DNA of 60,399 bases. Origin: Sphingomonas zeae (GTDB lineage Bacteria > Pseudomonadota > Alphaproteobacteria > Sphingomonadales > Sphingomonadaceae). How positions within the stretch are numbered: position 1 is the stretch's first letter; each line of letters begins with the position of its first letter. Made by a program: the position numbers and the translations under genes. Location of the stretch: contig NZ_JACIFA010000018.1 in assembly GCF_014197135.1 (NCBI RefSeq), positions 1 to 60,399 of the forward strand, given 5' to 3'. Shown here in pieces: positions 25,489 through 34,592 of the stretch. The notes below the pieces were generated by a model. The model saw only the letters and a list, made by a program, of their open reading frames with translations, did not search any database and had not been told where the DNA came from.

Positions 25489-27789
25489 CTAGTTGGATTT
25501 CGGCGTGCTGAAGGCGATGACGTAGTCGCCGACGTCTTTCGAATGGGCGGCGCCGCCGACCGAAACCAGCACGTACTGGCGCCCGGTCTTGGGCGAGATG
25601 TAGGTCATGGGCGTCGCGCTCGAGCCGACCGGGAGCCGGTAGCGCCAAACTTCCTTGCCGTTCGACGTGTCGTAGGCTCGCAGATAATAGTCCTGCGACC
25701 CCGCGAAAAAGAGCAGCCCCCCGGCGGTCACGCTGGTGCCCGCATAGGTCGGCATGCCGATCGGCATCGGGAGGTGCGACTTGATACCGAATGGTCCCAG
25801 TTCCTCGGCGGTTCCCGCCGGCACCTGCCAGGCAATCTTGCGGGTATTCAGATCGATCGCGGTGATCGTGCCGAACGGAGGCCGCGAGCACGGAACGCCG
25901 AGCTTGGTCATCCACATCTGGACGTTGACGCCGTAGGGGGTGCCCAACTGCGGCGAGGGGCCGTGCCCGGTGCCGTCCGGATGGTTCTTCTTGGCGAACT
26001 CCGTAAATTCGGGACGGGTCATCAGCTGGACGACCATCGGGACTCGGACGTCGTTCATGAACACCCTGTTGTTGGGCACGTCGACCGACATGCTGCCCCA
26101 GTTCATGCCGCCGAGGTTGCTCGGATGCTCGATGGATCGGGTCATGCCGGGCGGCGTGAAGTCGCCGCTGTAGCGCAACTGACGGAATGAAATGCGGCAC
26201 GCGAGCTGATCGAACATCGTCATGCCCCACATCCGCCGCTCGTCGAGCGTCTCGGCGATCACGGGCATATCGATCGAATAAGGCTGGGTCGGCGACATGC
26301 GCTCCCCCGGCATGCTGCCTGCCGACGACACCGGCTTCTCGACCACGCGGCTCAGCGGCCGACCGGTTGCCCGGTTCAGCAGGAATAGCTGACCGCGCTT
26401 GGTGGACAACAACAGTGCCGGGATGTTGCCGCGCAGATTGACGAGGGCCGGCTGTGCGGGAAGGTCATAGTCCCACAGGTCGTGATGCACCGTCTGGAAC
26501 TTCCAGCGCTCGCGACCAGAGGTCACGTCAAGCGCCACGAGCGTCGAATTGTAGCGATCCGCCCACGGCTTGCGCTGCACGCCGTAATAGTCCGGCGTTG
26601 CATTGCCGAGCGGCACGTAGATCAGGCCCAGCTTGTCGTCATAAGCAGCGGTGGTCCACATGTTCGGCGTGCCGCGCGTGTAGGTCTCGCCGGCGGGGGG
26701 CTCGCGCGTGATCGCGGGGTTGCCGAGATCCCATGCCCAGACAAGCTTGCCGGTCATCACGTCGAAGCCGCGGACGACGCCCGAGGGTTCCCCCGTCTGC
26801 TCGTTATCGACCACCCATCCGCCGATGACGATCACGTTGCGCGCGACCAGCGGGGCGGACGTCTGGAAGTAGAAGCCGGGCTTGATCGGCCCCATGCCTT
26901 GGGCAAGCGATACCGTGCCGCCTTTCCCGAAGCCGGAGCACAGCCTGCCCGTCCTGGCGTCGAGCGCCATCAAGCGGGCGTCGATGGTGGTGGCGATGAT
27001 CCGCTGCCGGCATTCGCCTGACGTCGTCGCCGACTGGTAATAGCCGAGCGACCGACAGCGCTGCCAGAACGGCGCCTTCGCATGAGGGTCGAAGCGCCAG
27101 CGAGTCGCGCCCGTGTCCGGATCGAGTGCGAGGATAACGTTGTTGCGCGTGCAGCTGTAGAGAGTGTCGCCGATCTGGAGCGGCGTGTTCTGATCGACAC
27201 CCGGACCCATGTCGCCGGTCCGGATCGTCCACGCAGGCTTCAACGACCCGACGTTATCGCGATTGATCTTGTTGTAGGTCGCGTACCGAAGCCCGGCGGT
27301 GGTCGCCCCGTAGGAGGTCCAGTCCTGCGGTGCGTTGTTGCCTGCGCCCGGCGAATACCCCATCGCCTCTCCCGCTGCCACGGTGGGATGAGGGACGAAG
27401 GCGAGGCCGAACATGGCGGCGAACGCGACCGCACAGGCCGCGGCGCTGAGCCGGCAGCGCCGACGGCCGCCGCCCGCGACGATCGACGGGAACAGCCCGA
27501 AGCCAAGACCGACCAGCGCGATCGGTGCGAGCAGACGGGGAAAGAGGTCCCAGAAGCGCAGCCCTGCCTCGAATATCGACCAGATCACGGTGCCGGCCAA
27601 CGCCAAGGCAAGCACCCAATTCGCCTCGCGATGGTTCCTCAAGGCCAGAACGGGCGCAACGGCGAGTGCCGCGCCGAAGATCGCGTAGTACGGGGATCCG
27701 CCCAGCCCTGTCAGCCACAGACCGGCCGCCGTTAGGGCAGCGCCAATGATCAACAGAATGAAGGCGTAGACTCTTGCAAGCTTCGGCAT
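25489..27789 (-). CDS. Membrane-bound PQQ-dependent dehydrogenase (glucose/quinate/shikimate family)
   Basis: The 766-aa quinoprotein has an N-terminal membrane anchor of about five helices (residues 5-145, including LTGLGGSPYYAIFGAALAV) and a periplasmic eight-bladed propeller with the repeated tryptophan-docking segments, ending in TGRQYVLVSVGGAA. This family oxidises alcohols or polyols in the periplasm and passes electrons to ubiquinone. The substrate is not predictable: the family includes glucose, quinate and shikimate enzymes, and some are recruited for cyclic or terpenoid alcohols. It heads the unit with the acyl-CoA synthetase and acyl-CoA dehydrogenase. No PQQ synthesis genes are in the window. 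A degraded relative lies at 38174-38618. Confidence 0.92.
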   Translation of the reverse strand: MPKLARVYAFILLIIGAALTAAGLWLTGLGGSPYYAIFGAALAVAPVLALRNHREANWVLALALAGTVIWSIFEAGLRFWDLFPRLLAPIALVGLGFGLFPSIVAGGGRRRCRLSAAACAVAFAAMFGLAFVPHPTVAAGEAMGYSPGAGNNAPQDWTSYGATTAGLRYATYNKINRDNVGSLKPAWTIRTGDMGPGVDQNTPLQIGDTLYSCTRNNVILALDPDTGATRWRFDPHAKAPFWQRCRSLGYYQSATTSGECRQRIIATTIDARLMALDARTGRLCSGFGKGGTVSLAQGMGPIKPGFYFQTSAPLVARNVIVIGGWVVDNEQTGEPSGVVRGFDVMTGKLVWAWDLGNPAITREPPAGETYTRGTPNMWTTAAYDDKLGLIYVPLGNATPDYYGVQRKPWADRYNSTLVALDVTSGRERWKFQTVHHDLWDYDLPAQPALVNLRGNIPALLLSTKRGQLFLLNRATGRPLSRVVEKPVSSAGSMPGERMSPTQPYSIDMPVIAETLDERRMWGMTMFDQLACRISFRQLRYSGDFTPPGMTRSIEHPSNLGGMNWGSMSVDVPNNRVFMNDVRVPMVVQLMTRPEFTEFAKKNHPDGTGHGPSPQLGTPYGVNVQMWMTKLGVPCSRPPFGTITAIDLNTRKIAWQVPAGTAEELGPFGIKSHLPMPIGMPTYAGTSVTAGGLLFFAGSQDYYLRAYDTSNGKEVWRYRLPVGSSATPMTYISPKTGRQYVLVSVGGAAHSKDVGDYVIAFSTPKSN

Positions 27790-27854
27790 CGGGGTTTCCG
27801 ATCAGAAATTGGTGCGGCAGAGCGACCCTGTCGGTGAGCTGCTTCGCCGTCCGG

Positions 27855-28057
27855 CTAGCCGGGCTTCGACGGAGCGATGCGTATCGTGCGCTGGGTGATG
27901 CTCCCGTGCGTCATGCCCAGCGCCGCGGCGACCGCTTGAAGGGTGATCGCCCATGCCCATCCGCCGCCAAAATCCCGCAAGCCGCAGTGATCGCCTCTTC
28001 GCGAAGCTCGTCCGGCTGGCGGCGCCGACGCCGGGCAGGGATTATCACTATTGTCAT
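27855..28057 (-). pseudogene. Truncated, frameshifted TetR-family regulator
   Basis: Only the N-terminal DNA-binding part is readable. One frame gives RRRRRQPDELREEAITAACGILAADG, then the next frame continues as WAWAITLQAVAAALGMTHGSI before a stop at 27855. Joined, they match a TetR helix-turn-helix. A frameshift near 27955 and the loss of the whole ligand-binding domain (about 130 residues) argue that it is dead. The ATG at 28057 lies inside a 20-bp palindrome that was probably its own operator. Confidence 0.7.
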
Positions 28058-28068
28058 TAATGACAATA
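28049..28068. promoter_or_regulatory. 20-bp perfect palindrome, probable TetR operator
   Basis: TATTGTCATTAATGACAATA is perfectly self-complementary. It lies between the broken TetR gene and the thioesterase-efflux operon, overlapping the regulator start and sitting about 50 bp before the operon. This is the classical layout for autoregulation and repression of a divergent efflux operon. Confidence 0.75.
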
Positions 28069-28101
28069 TCTGCGAAGCTTTGATTGCTGTCAATTAATTC
28101 C

Positions 28102-28533
28102 ATGAGGACGGATCAAATGCCCGAAGGCGGCAACGGTCATTTCAGCGCGTTCGAAGTGATCGCATCAGATATCGACCACATGGGGCATGTGAACAACACG
28201 GTCTATCTGCGGTGGGTTCAGGATGCTGTGACAGCCTTTTGGAGGCAGAATGCCCCCAGCGGAGCTGTGCGTTCGGTCGCTTGGGTCGCGCTGAAGCACG
28301 AGATCACCTATCGCTGCCCGGCGTTTCTCGACGAACGCGTCGATGTTCAGATGCTCATCGAACGGATTGTCGGGGCTCGCGCATATTTCGGGGCAACGAT
28401 ACGGCGCGGCGCAACCGTGCTGGCGGACGTCAAGAGCGTCTGGTGCAGCGTCGATATCACCTCTCTTCGTCCGGTTCGCCTCGACCGGAATGTACGCGAT
28501 ACTTTCCTGGGCGGATCAGAGGCCACGGCGTGA
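28102..28533 (+). CDS. Hotdog-fold acyl-CoA thioesterase (4HBT-like)
   Basis: A small hotdog enzyme that would hydrolyse acyl-CoA thioesters. The diagnostic DIDHMGHVNNTVYLRW segment holds the catalytic Asp region of the 4-hydroxybenzoyl-CoA thioesterase family. The start is uncertain: ATG at 28102 gives 143 residues, while the ATG at 28117 has a better-placed GAGG nine bases upstream and gives 138. It is the first gene of the export operon; its stop overlaps the GTG of the next gene. It may release a free acid that the downstream pump exports, or recycle CoA from dead-end esters. Confidence 0.85.
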   Translation: MRTDQMPEGGNGHFSAFEVIASDIDHMGHVNNTVYLRWVQDAVTAFWRQNAPSGAVRSVAWVALKHEITYRCPAFLDERVDVQMLIERIVGARAYFGATIRRGATVLADVKSVWCSVDITSLRPVRLDRNVRDTFLGGSEATA

Positions 28534-30026
28534 CGGGCCGCCTCGCATCGCAAGCGGTAGCTTTGGCGGCCATAATTTGCACCGGGACGGCGAATGCCCA
28601 GAGCCGTAGCGAGCAGAGCGCCCAGTCCCTGAGCTTCGACGCGGCTCTCGCGCGGATCGACGATGCCTCACCTGGACTCTCAGGCGAGGATCATGCCGTC
28701 CGCGCAAGCGAACTGATGGCTGACGCTACGCGCAGCCTTCACCGTCCGGTAATCAGCGCGTCGGCTAGCGTCATCGAGTATCAGAAGACTTTGTCCGTCG
28801 ACCTCACCGGACCGAAGGATAACGCGGCAAATGCCGCAACCGACTTCCTGTCACAGTTGCCGGGCCAGTTCCCGGTCGGATTTCAGCAGATCGTCGGGCA
28901 GGTCACGCAGCGGGTTGGTGCCGCACTGCCAACGATCTTCGGCGCGATCCCGGACACTCTGCGATACCAGACGCGTAACACGGTGTTCCGACCTACGATC
29001 ACCGCCGCCATGCCCCTCTACACAGGCGGAGCGATCCCCGCGATTCAGGCAGGCGCGGACGCCGCTGTCGATGTAGCGCGCGCCAAGCAGGCCGGTGGGC
29101 ATGATGTCTCCCGCGTGGGCCTTGTTCGCAGTTATTTTGGTCAGCAGGTCGCGGCACAGCTGACCCGCTCCACGCGTGAGACGCTTGAGGGATTTGACCG
29201 GCACTTGTCCGATGCGAAGAAGCTCGAGCAGAACGGGGTTATTCCCCATGCCCGCGTCCTTCAGGTCCAGGTGGCTCGCGATGCTGCTGAGCGCGCGCAT
29301 GTCCGCGCTCAGCTTGAGGAAGCGACGGCCGCCGATGCGCTGGCGCGATTGCTCGATCAGCCGGGAGGTGTGAACGCGCTGACGCCCCTGTTCGTCAATT
29401 CGACGCCATTGCCGCCGGTCAGCGTGTTTATCGACGGCATCGATGCGACGCCGCGGGCACGCGGTGCCGACGCTGCCCGTGACATCGCCCGTGCCGGCGT
29501 CGGTCTGGCGAAATCCCGTTACCGTCCACAGGCTTTCGCGTTCGGAAGTTACAATGCCAATCGCGACAACGCACTGCCGACCGAACCCGATTGGGTAGCC
29601 GGCGTCAGCCTGCGATATACCCTGCTGTCGAATTTCGACCGCAAGAAGTCGCTCGACGCGGCACGCGAGCAGGAGCGGGCGGCCGCAGACGCGGCAGCGC
29701 AGGCACGCAGGGACGTGGCTAGCGAAATCGTCCGTGCCTGGAATTTGGTCGAAACGGCCCGGCGGTCCTTTCTGCTGCTCGACAGCAACCTTGCAGCAGC
29801 GCGGGAAAACCTGCGGGTCCAGCGAATCTCGTTCTTCGAGGGGGAAGCCCCATCCTCGTCGCTCGTCGATGCCGAGGCGACGCTGGCATCGACGCAAACC
29901 CAACGGATTGCGGCGGCCTACGAATATGACCTCGCGCTGGCGGGGTTGCTCGCGACCAGCCACCGGGTCGATGACTTCACCACCTATCTGGCGCGGGCCG
30001 ATCGACGTTTGGGGGACGAGAAGTGA
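28530..30026 (+). CDS. TolC-like outer-membrane efflux protein
   Basis: The 498-aa product starts at a GTG overlapping the thioesterase stop (GTGA) and has a signal peptide ending near TGTANAQ. Two repeated blocks of long helices (coiled-coil, residues about 150-260 and 350-470) and the segment VAGVSLRYTLLSNFDRKKSLDAAREQ are typical of the outer membrane factor (TolC/OprM) family, which forms the outer-membrane and periplasmic tunnel of tripartite exporters. The following HlyD gene overlaps by four bases. Confidence 0.88.
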   Translation: MTGRLASQAVALAAIICTGTANAQSRSEQSAQSLSFDAALARIDDASPGLSGEDHAVRASELMADATRSLHRPVISASASVIEYQKTLSVDLTGPKDNAANAATDFLSQLPGQFPVGFQQIVGQVTQRVGAALPTIFGAIPDTLRYQTRNTVFRPTITAAMPLYTGGAIPAIQAGADAAVDVARAKQAGGHDVSRVGLVRSYFGQQVAAQLTRSTRETLEGFDRHLSDAKKLEQNGVIPHARVLQVQVARDAAERAHVRAQLEEATAADALARLLDQPGGVNALTPLFVNSTPLPPVSVFIDGIDATPRARGADAARDIARAGVGLAKSRYRPQAFAFGSYNANRDNALPTEPDWVAGVSLRYTLLSNFDRKKSLDAAREQERAAADAAAQARRDVASEIVRAWNLVETARRSFLLLDSNLAAARENLRVQRISFFEGEAPSSSLVDAEATLASTQTQRIAAAYEYDLALAGLLATSHRVDDFTTYLARADRRLGDEK

Positions 30027-31027
30027 ACGAGGAAACGGTCGCCCCGGCAAGGCGCAGCAAGCGGCCTATCGCGATCACCATAGGCTTGATCATGGTGGTC
30101 GTTATCATCCTGGGGTTGTGGCTGGCGAGTCGTCCGGCGCCGGAGCAATTGCAGGGCATGGTCGATGCGGACGAGGTCAACGTTGGAACCAAGGCGCTCG
30201 CCCGCGTCGAGCGCTTGATCGCCGAGGAGGGGCAACGCGTTCAACCCGGAACGCTGCTGGCCACGCTGTCGAGTCCCGAGATTGCAGGCGGACAGGCGCA
30301 GGCCCAAGGTGCTCTCGACGCCGCACGCGCGGTCGCGTCGGAAACCAACGAGGGCGCTCGGCCGGAGGACATCGCGACGCTGCGCTCGACATGGCAGGCC
30401 GCCCGGGCGGCTGCGGATTTGGCAGCGGTCACGAGCCGGCGCACCTCCAACCTGTACGCGCAAGGGGTTGTGGCAGCCCAGCGCAGGGATGAGGCAGCAG
30501 CAGCGCGCGACAGCAGCGCTCGCAATGCCGAGGCTGCGCGACAGCAATATATGAAGGCACTGGCAGGTGCGCGTCCCCAGAACAAACAGGCGGCCAACGC
30601 TCAGGTGCGCATCGCCGAAGCCGCGCTGCGTACCGCGAATGCATTGGGGCGCGAAACGCAATTGTTCTCGCCAATCGCCGGCGAGGTCGCCCGCAAGCTG
30701 GTACAGCCGGGCGAAATCGTCAGTCCCGTCATCCCCGCCTATCAGGTCATCGACATCGATCATCCCTGGGTCGCGCTGAACCTGCGGGAAGACCGTTATC
30801 ATGGTCTCGGGATCGGCTCGGTGCTACACGGTCACATACCCGCGCTGCAGCGCGATGCCGACTTCAAGGTCTATCTGGTGGCGCCGCGCGGCGACTTCGC
30901 CACATGGCGCGCGACGCGCGAGTCGTCGGGCTACGACGTGCGGACCTTCGAGATCCGGCTGCATCCGGTTCGCCCGATCGAGAAGCTAAGGCCGGGAATG
31001 AGCGTCCTGTTCGACTGGCCGCAATGA
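30023..31027 (+). CDS. HlyD-family periplasmic adaptor protein
   Basis: The 334-aa protein has one N-terminal membrane helix (residues 12-33), a biotinyl/lipoyl-like half motif (VERLIAEEGQRVQPGTLLATL), a central alpha hairpin and the second half motif (LFSPIAGEVARKLVQPGEIVSP). It bridges the inner-membrane permeases to the TolC partner. The GTG start at 30023 overlaps the previous stop, and its own stop overlaps the next ATG. It resembles YhiI-type adaptors of ABC-2 exporters. Confidence 0.9.
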   Translation: MNEETVAPARRSKRPIAITIGLIMVVVIILGLWLASRPAPEQLQGMVDADEVNVGTKALARVERLIAEEGQRVQPGTLLATLSSPEIAGGQAQAQGALDAARAVASETNEGARPEDIATLRSTWQAARAAADLAAVTSRRTSNLYAQGVVAAQRRDEAAAARDSSARNAEAARQQYMKALAGARPQNKQAANAQVRIAEAALRTANALGRETQLFSPIAGEVARKLVQPGEIVSPVIPAYQVIDIDHPWVALNLREDRYHGLGIGSVLHGHIPALQRDADFKVYLVAPRGDFATWRATRESSGYDVRTFEIRLHPVRPIEKLRPGMSVLFDWPQ

Positions 31028-32157
31028 ACGCCTTTCGTCGGGCGTTGGTACGCGAGGTGCAGCATCTGCGCCACGATCGCTGGGATCTCGCGGGGATCAC
31101 GCTGCTGCCCGGATTCCTCATCTTCATCGTCGCGGCTTTATTCTGGCAGGGTCCGTTGCTCCAGGTGCCGCTGGGGATCGTCGATGGCGACGCTAGCACC
31201 GCCAGCCGAACGGTCATCCGGGCGCTCGATGCCTCGCCGCTCATTCGGTTCGGCGGCTACTATCCGGGCGAGGTCGAGGCGGTTCGGGCGGTCCGCGCCG
31301 GTAAGATCATGGGGTTCGCGCACATTCCGGCGGGGCTCGGCGAAAGTGTGGCCCGGCATCGGGAACCGGTCGTCCGCATCCTCTACAACGGAAGTTTCCT
31401 GACCGCAGGGGGGCAGGTTGCCCGTGCGGCTGAGGAGGCGGTGACCGAAGCGCTCCCAGAGATCGCGGCCGACCAGTTGCCCAATCATGCGGTACCGGCG
31501 AGCCGCGTCCGGCGTCTCGCCGTCGAAGCGACGCCGCTGGGCAACGCGCCGTCGAGCTTCGAATGGTTTCTGGGGCTACTGATCTTCCCGGCGGTCTTGC
31601 ATCTGATCGCGGCCTGCGTCTGCGCCATGGCGATCGGACGCGAACTCGAGGACAAGTCCCTTTCGGCGTGGGCGAAGGCCAGCGGCGGCGTGGCTTCGGC
31701 GATGGTCGGCAAGATGCTGCCCTACGTCCTAGCCATCAGCGGCTGGGGGCTCGTCTGGCTCCTCTATCTGACCCTTGCGCGCGGTTGGCGCGTCGAGGGG
31801 AGCATCGTCCTCATCGCATGTGGCCAGACGCTGTTCTACACCGCGACTGCCGCCATCGCGGCTTTGCTGGTGGCGGTGACGCGCGAGACTGCCACGGCTC
31901 TGTCGGCCAGTGCCGTATATGCAGGGTCCGCGCTGGCCTATTCGGGCGCGACGCTGCCGCTGAACGGCGCGAACGCGTTCGCGCGCACCTGGAGCAATGT
32001 ACTGCCGCTCACCCACTACATCGCGCTCCAGATGGGGCAGGTGAGCGGCCAGGCGGTCGCCGCAGCGGTCGCGCCGACGACATCCCTAATGGCATATGTC
32101 GTCATCGCGGGCGGCGGAGCATGGGCCTTCATCATGGCAAGAGCGCGCCGGGCATGA
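31024..32157 (+). CDS. ABC-2-type permease (YhhJ-like), first subunit
   Basis: The 377-aa protein has one membrane helix near residues 22-45, a long extracytoplasmic domain (about 46-175) and five or six C-terminal helices, the ABC2_membrane_3 architecture. Motifs of the extracytoplasmic part include LGIVDGDASTASRTVIRALDAS. Coupled at both ends by overlapping stop/start codons. No ATPase gene accompanies it in the operon. Confidence 0.87.
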   Translation: MNAFRRALVREVQHLRHDRWDLAGITLLPGFLIFIVAALFWQGPLLQVPLGIVDGDASTASRTVIRALDASPLIRFGGYYPGEVEAVRAVRAGKIMGFAHIPAGLGESVARHREPVVRILYNGSFLTAGGQVARAAEEAVTEALPEIAADQLPNHAVPASRVRRLAVEATPLGNAPSSFEWFLGLLIFPAVLHLIAACVCAMAIGRELEDKSLSAWAKASGGVASAMVGKMLPYVLAISGWGLVWLLYLTLARGWRVEGSIVLIACGQTLFYTATAAIAALLVAVTRETATALSASAVYAGSALAYSGATLPLNGANAFARTWSNVLPLTHYIALQMGQVSGQAVAAAVAPTTSLMAYVVIAGGGAWAFIMARARRA

Positions 32158-33275
32158 CCTTCGATCGGGCTTTTCTCGAAACTTGGCGCACGATCCTCAC
32201 CTCGCGTACGCTCCTCAGCACGATGCTGCTCGCGGTCGTCCTCTATGCCTTCTACTACCCGGCTCCCTACTCCCACGAAACGCCTCGTAAGCTGCCCGTG
32301 GTCGTCGTGGATCAGGATGACAGCGCCCTCAGCCGCGCCATGATCCTGGACCTGGACGCCACCCGCGCGATCAGCGTCGCGGAGGTGGTCGCCAACCTCG
32401 CCGACGCGCAGGCGGACATGCGAAAAGGCAAGGCCGACGGGGTGATTCTGATCTCCGACGGGTTGGAGCGCCAGCTGCGATCGGGAACGCCCGGTTCGGG
32501 GATCGCCGTCTGGGTAAACGCAACCTATCTGCTGCGTGCAAGCACGATCGGCGAGACGGTGACGGCGGTCATCCAGAACACAGCGAAGACGCATCTCCTG
32601 CCGGGTGGCCAGATCAGTCGCGGTGGCCCGCCCGTCGCGGTCGTGACGGAGCCGCTTTTCAACAGGACGGGCGGCTACAAGGGTTACGTCTTTCCATCGG
32701 TGGCCGTCATCATCATCCAGCAGACCCTTCTGTTCGGCGCCGCGACCTTCATGGGTGGACGGCGCAGGACGGGACTGTGGCGGATGCGCGCGGCAGAGTT
32801 CGGCGGGACGCTGGCGGCCTTCTCCTCGGTCGGCATTCTGGGATGCTATTTTCTGTTCGGGCTTATCTTCTGGGTCCAGGCCGTCCCGATGGACGGCAAT
32901 GTCGTCGGCATGATGATCGTGGTCCCGATCTTCGCGACGGCGGTGGCCGCTTTGGGGCTGCTGGTGGGCAGCGTGTTCGATCGAAGCGAACGGGCGATCT
33001 ACATGCTCGGTCCGACTTCAGTTCCCTTCTTCTTCCTCACCGGTGCGACCTACCCGCTCGACCAGATGCCGTACTTCGTTGCCGCGTTCGCACGTCTGAT
33101 ACCGTCGACGTCGGGGGTTCACACCTTCGTGCCCCTCAATCAGATGGGCGCGACGCTCGGCGATGTGGCGGTCCCTCTCCTGACGATGGTGGCGCTCGCC
33201 GTGGTCTACTCCCTACTCGCGTATATCCGGATCGTCGGATCGTCGCCGCGCTCGACCCTGACGTCCGCACCTTAG
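32154..33275 (+). CDS. ABC-2-type permease (YhhJ-like), second subunit
   Basis: The 373-aa protein is a paralogue of the preceding permease: an N-terminal helix (residues 20-38), an extracytoplasmic domain with LPVVVVDQDDSALSRAMILDL, then about five C-terminal helices including FFLTGATYPLDQMP, a common ABC-2 motif. The pair would form a heterodimeric membrane channel working with the HlyD and TolC proteins. It is the last gene of the operon. The powering ATPase is absent locally. Confidence 0.87.
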   Translation: MTFDRAFLETWRTILTSRTLLSTMLLAVVLYAFYYPAPYSHETPRKLPVVVVDQDDSALSRAMILDLDATRAISVAEVVANLADAQADMRKGKADGVILISDGLERQLRSGTPGSGIAVWVNATYLLRASTIGETVTAVIQNTAKTHLLPGGQISRGGPPVAVVTEPLFNRTGGYKGYVFPSVAVIIIQQTLLFGAATFMGGRRRTGLWRMRAAEFGGTLAAFSSVGILGCYFLFGLIFWVQAVPMDGNVVGMMIVVPIFATAVAALGLLVGSVFDRSERAIYMLGPTSVPFFFLTGATYPLDQMPYFVAAFARLIPSTSGVHTFVPLNQMGATLGDVAVPLLTMVALAVVYSLLAYIRIVGSSPRSTLTSAP

Positions 33276-33612
33276 TTCGAGCGGAAGCAAGGCGAAATGG
33301 CACCCTTGCGACGCGACGAGCACCGATCTGGTCGGTGGTGACGAACGCGCCGCCCGGCTTGCGGCGAAGCATCTCGTGAATCCGCTGCCCATGGCGATAT
33401 GCTGGGACGTCAAGGTGGACACTGGTCGATGAAAAGCTCCGGCCGCTTCGGAGGGCCGCAGCCTTCGTAGCGGGCAGGCACAAGCTCGGTTTTCCGGCTT
33501 ATTCGTCGCTACGCTTCAAACGGACTGCGCGGGCATCGGCTACCGTCGCTGAAGCGACAGGACGAGTCCGCCGCGCCAAACGTGACCTGCCGAGAAATCT
33601 TTTGAGCATATG
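33276..33612. other. Non-coding gap, no gene recognised
   Basis: Short open frames occur on both strands but none gives a protein I recognise. It may hold a decayed gene. The promoter of the next operon is at its right end. Confidence 0.3.
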
Positions 33613-33628
33613 GATACAAAATTGTATC
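33613..33628. promoter_or_regulatory. Inverted repeat upstream of the dehydrogenase/CoA-transferase operon
   Basis: GATACAA-AA-TTGTATC, seven-base arms with a two-base spacer, lies 35 bp before the start codon. Its size and A/T-rich centre suit a GntR- or MarR-type operator. No such regulator gene is nearby. Confidence 0.5.
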
Positions 33629-33662
33629 GAGCTGTTTGTTCCGCAAAAGCTGGAGAAATAGC

Positions 33663-34592
33663 ATGAACTCGCCACAGCGTTCAGTCGCCGTCATCGGTGC
33701 TGGTACTATCGGCCTATCCTGGGCGTCGCTGTTCGCCGCCCACGGCTGGACGGTCCGCGTATCGGATCCACGGCCTGACCTGGGGCAAGCCATAGACGAT
33801 GCCGTTTCCGAAGCCGCGCCTGCGCTCATCGCCTTGGGAGTCGATGTCGAAACCTCCGACTTGAGGTCACGGATAACAGCCTCGGCCTCCTTGGAGGAAG
33901 CGGTGGACGGCGTCTCCATTGTACAGGAGAACGGCCCCGAGCGCGTCGATTGGAAGCGTGAGCTGTTCGCAAAGCTCGAAAGCATCACGGCCGGCGACAC
34001 GATCCTGGCGACGTCGAGTTCGTCGATCCCCGCAAGCGAGATCGCACGCGACATCGCCGATGGCAGCCGCATCATCGTCGGCCATCCCTACAACCCGCCG
34101 CATGTGCTGCCTGTTGTCGAGGTGGTGCCAAGCGAAAAGACGTCGCAAACCACGATCGATCGCGCCGCCGAGATTTACGCATCCCTTGGTCGTGAGCCGG
34201 TTATTCTCAAGAAGGAGATCGCCGGCTTCGTAGGCAACCGGCTGCAATTAGCTCTTTTGAGGGAGGCGTTTAGTCTCGTCCATGCCGGCGTCGTCGAACC
34301 GGAAATGCTGGATCGGCTGATGCGGGGATCGCTCGGTTTGCGTTGGGCGGCCGTCGGCCCGCTCGCTGCCGTTCGTCTCGGTGGAGGGCCTGGCGGAGCC
34401 AAGCACCTAATGGAAAACGTCGGCAAGGAAATGGAGCACATCCAGCTCGGATCGCCCACGCCCGAAGCGATGACAGACGTCGCCGCGACCATCGATGAGG
34501 CGTATGGCCAGAAGGATTACGCGACAGCCGCAAAGGATGCCGGTCGCGCGCAGATTGCGATCCTTACAGCGACGAGAAAGGCCGCGGCATGA
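33663..34592 (+). CDS. 3-hydroxyacyl-CoA dehydrogenase family protein (carnitine dehydrogenase/lambda-crystallin-like)
   Basis: This 309-aa NAD-dependent dehydrogenase has the Rossmann loop VIGAGTIGLSWA at residues 9-20, VQENGPER, ATSSSSIPASEIA and GHPYNPPHVLPVVEVV with the catalytic His, followed by the C-terminal helical domain (KEIAGFVGNRLQLALLREA). This branch includes L-carnitine dehydrogenase, L-gulonate dehydrogenase and short 3-hydroxyacyl-CoA dehydrogenases. The partner CoA-transferase favours a 3-hydroxy acid or its CoA ester as substrate. GGAG lies about 8 bases before the ATG; the stop overlaps the next gene (ATGA). Confidence 0.88.
   Translation: MNSPQRSVAVIGAGTIGLSWASLFAAHGWTVRVSDPRPDLGQAIDDAVSEAAPALIALGVDVETSDLRSRITASASLEEAVDGVSIVQENGPERVDWKRELFAKLESITAGDTILATSSSSIPASEIARDIADGSRIIVGHPYNPPHVLPVVEVVPSEKTSQTTIDRAAEIYASLGREPVILKKEIAGFVGNRLQLALLREAFSLVHAGVVEPEMLDRLMRGSLGLRWAAVGPLAAVRLGGGPGGAKHLMENVGKEMEHIQLGSPTPEAMTDVAATIDEAYGQKDYATAAKDAGRAQIAILTATRKAAA

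Noticed and set aside
33136..33483. Minus-strand frame over the end of the second permease and the following gap
   Set aside because: It overlaps the permease gene, has no ribosome binding site and its product matches no family I know.
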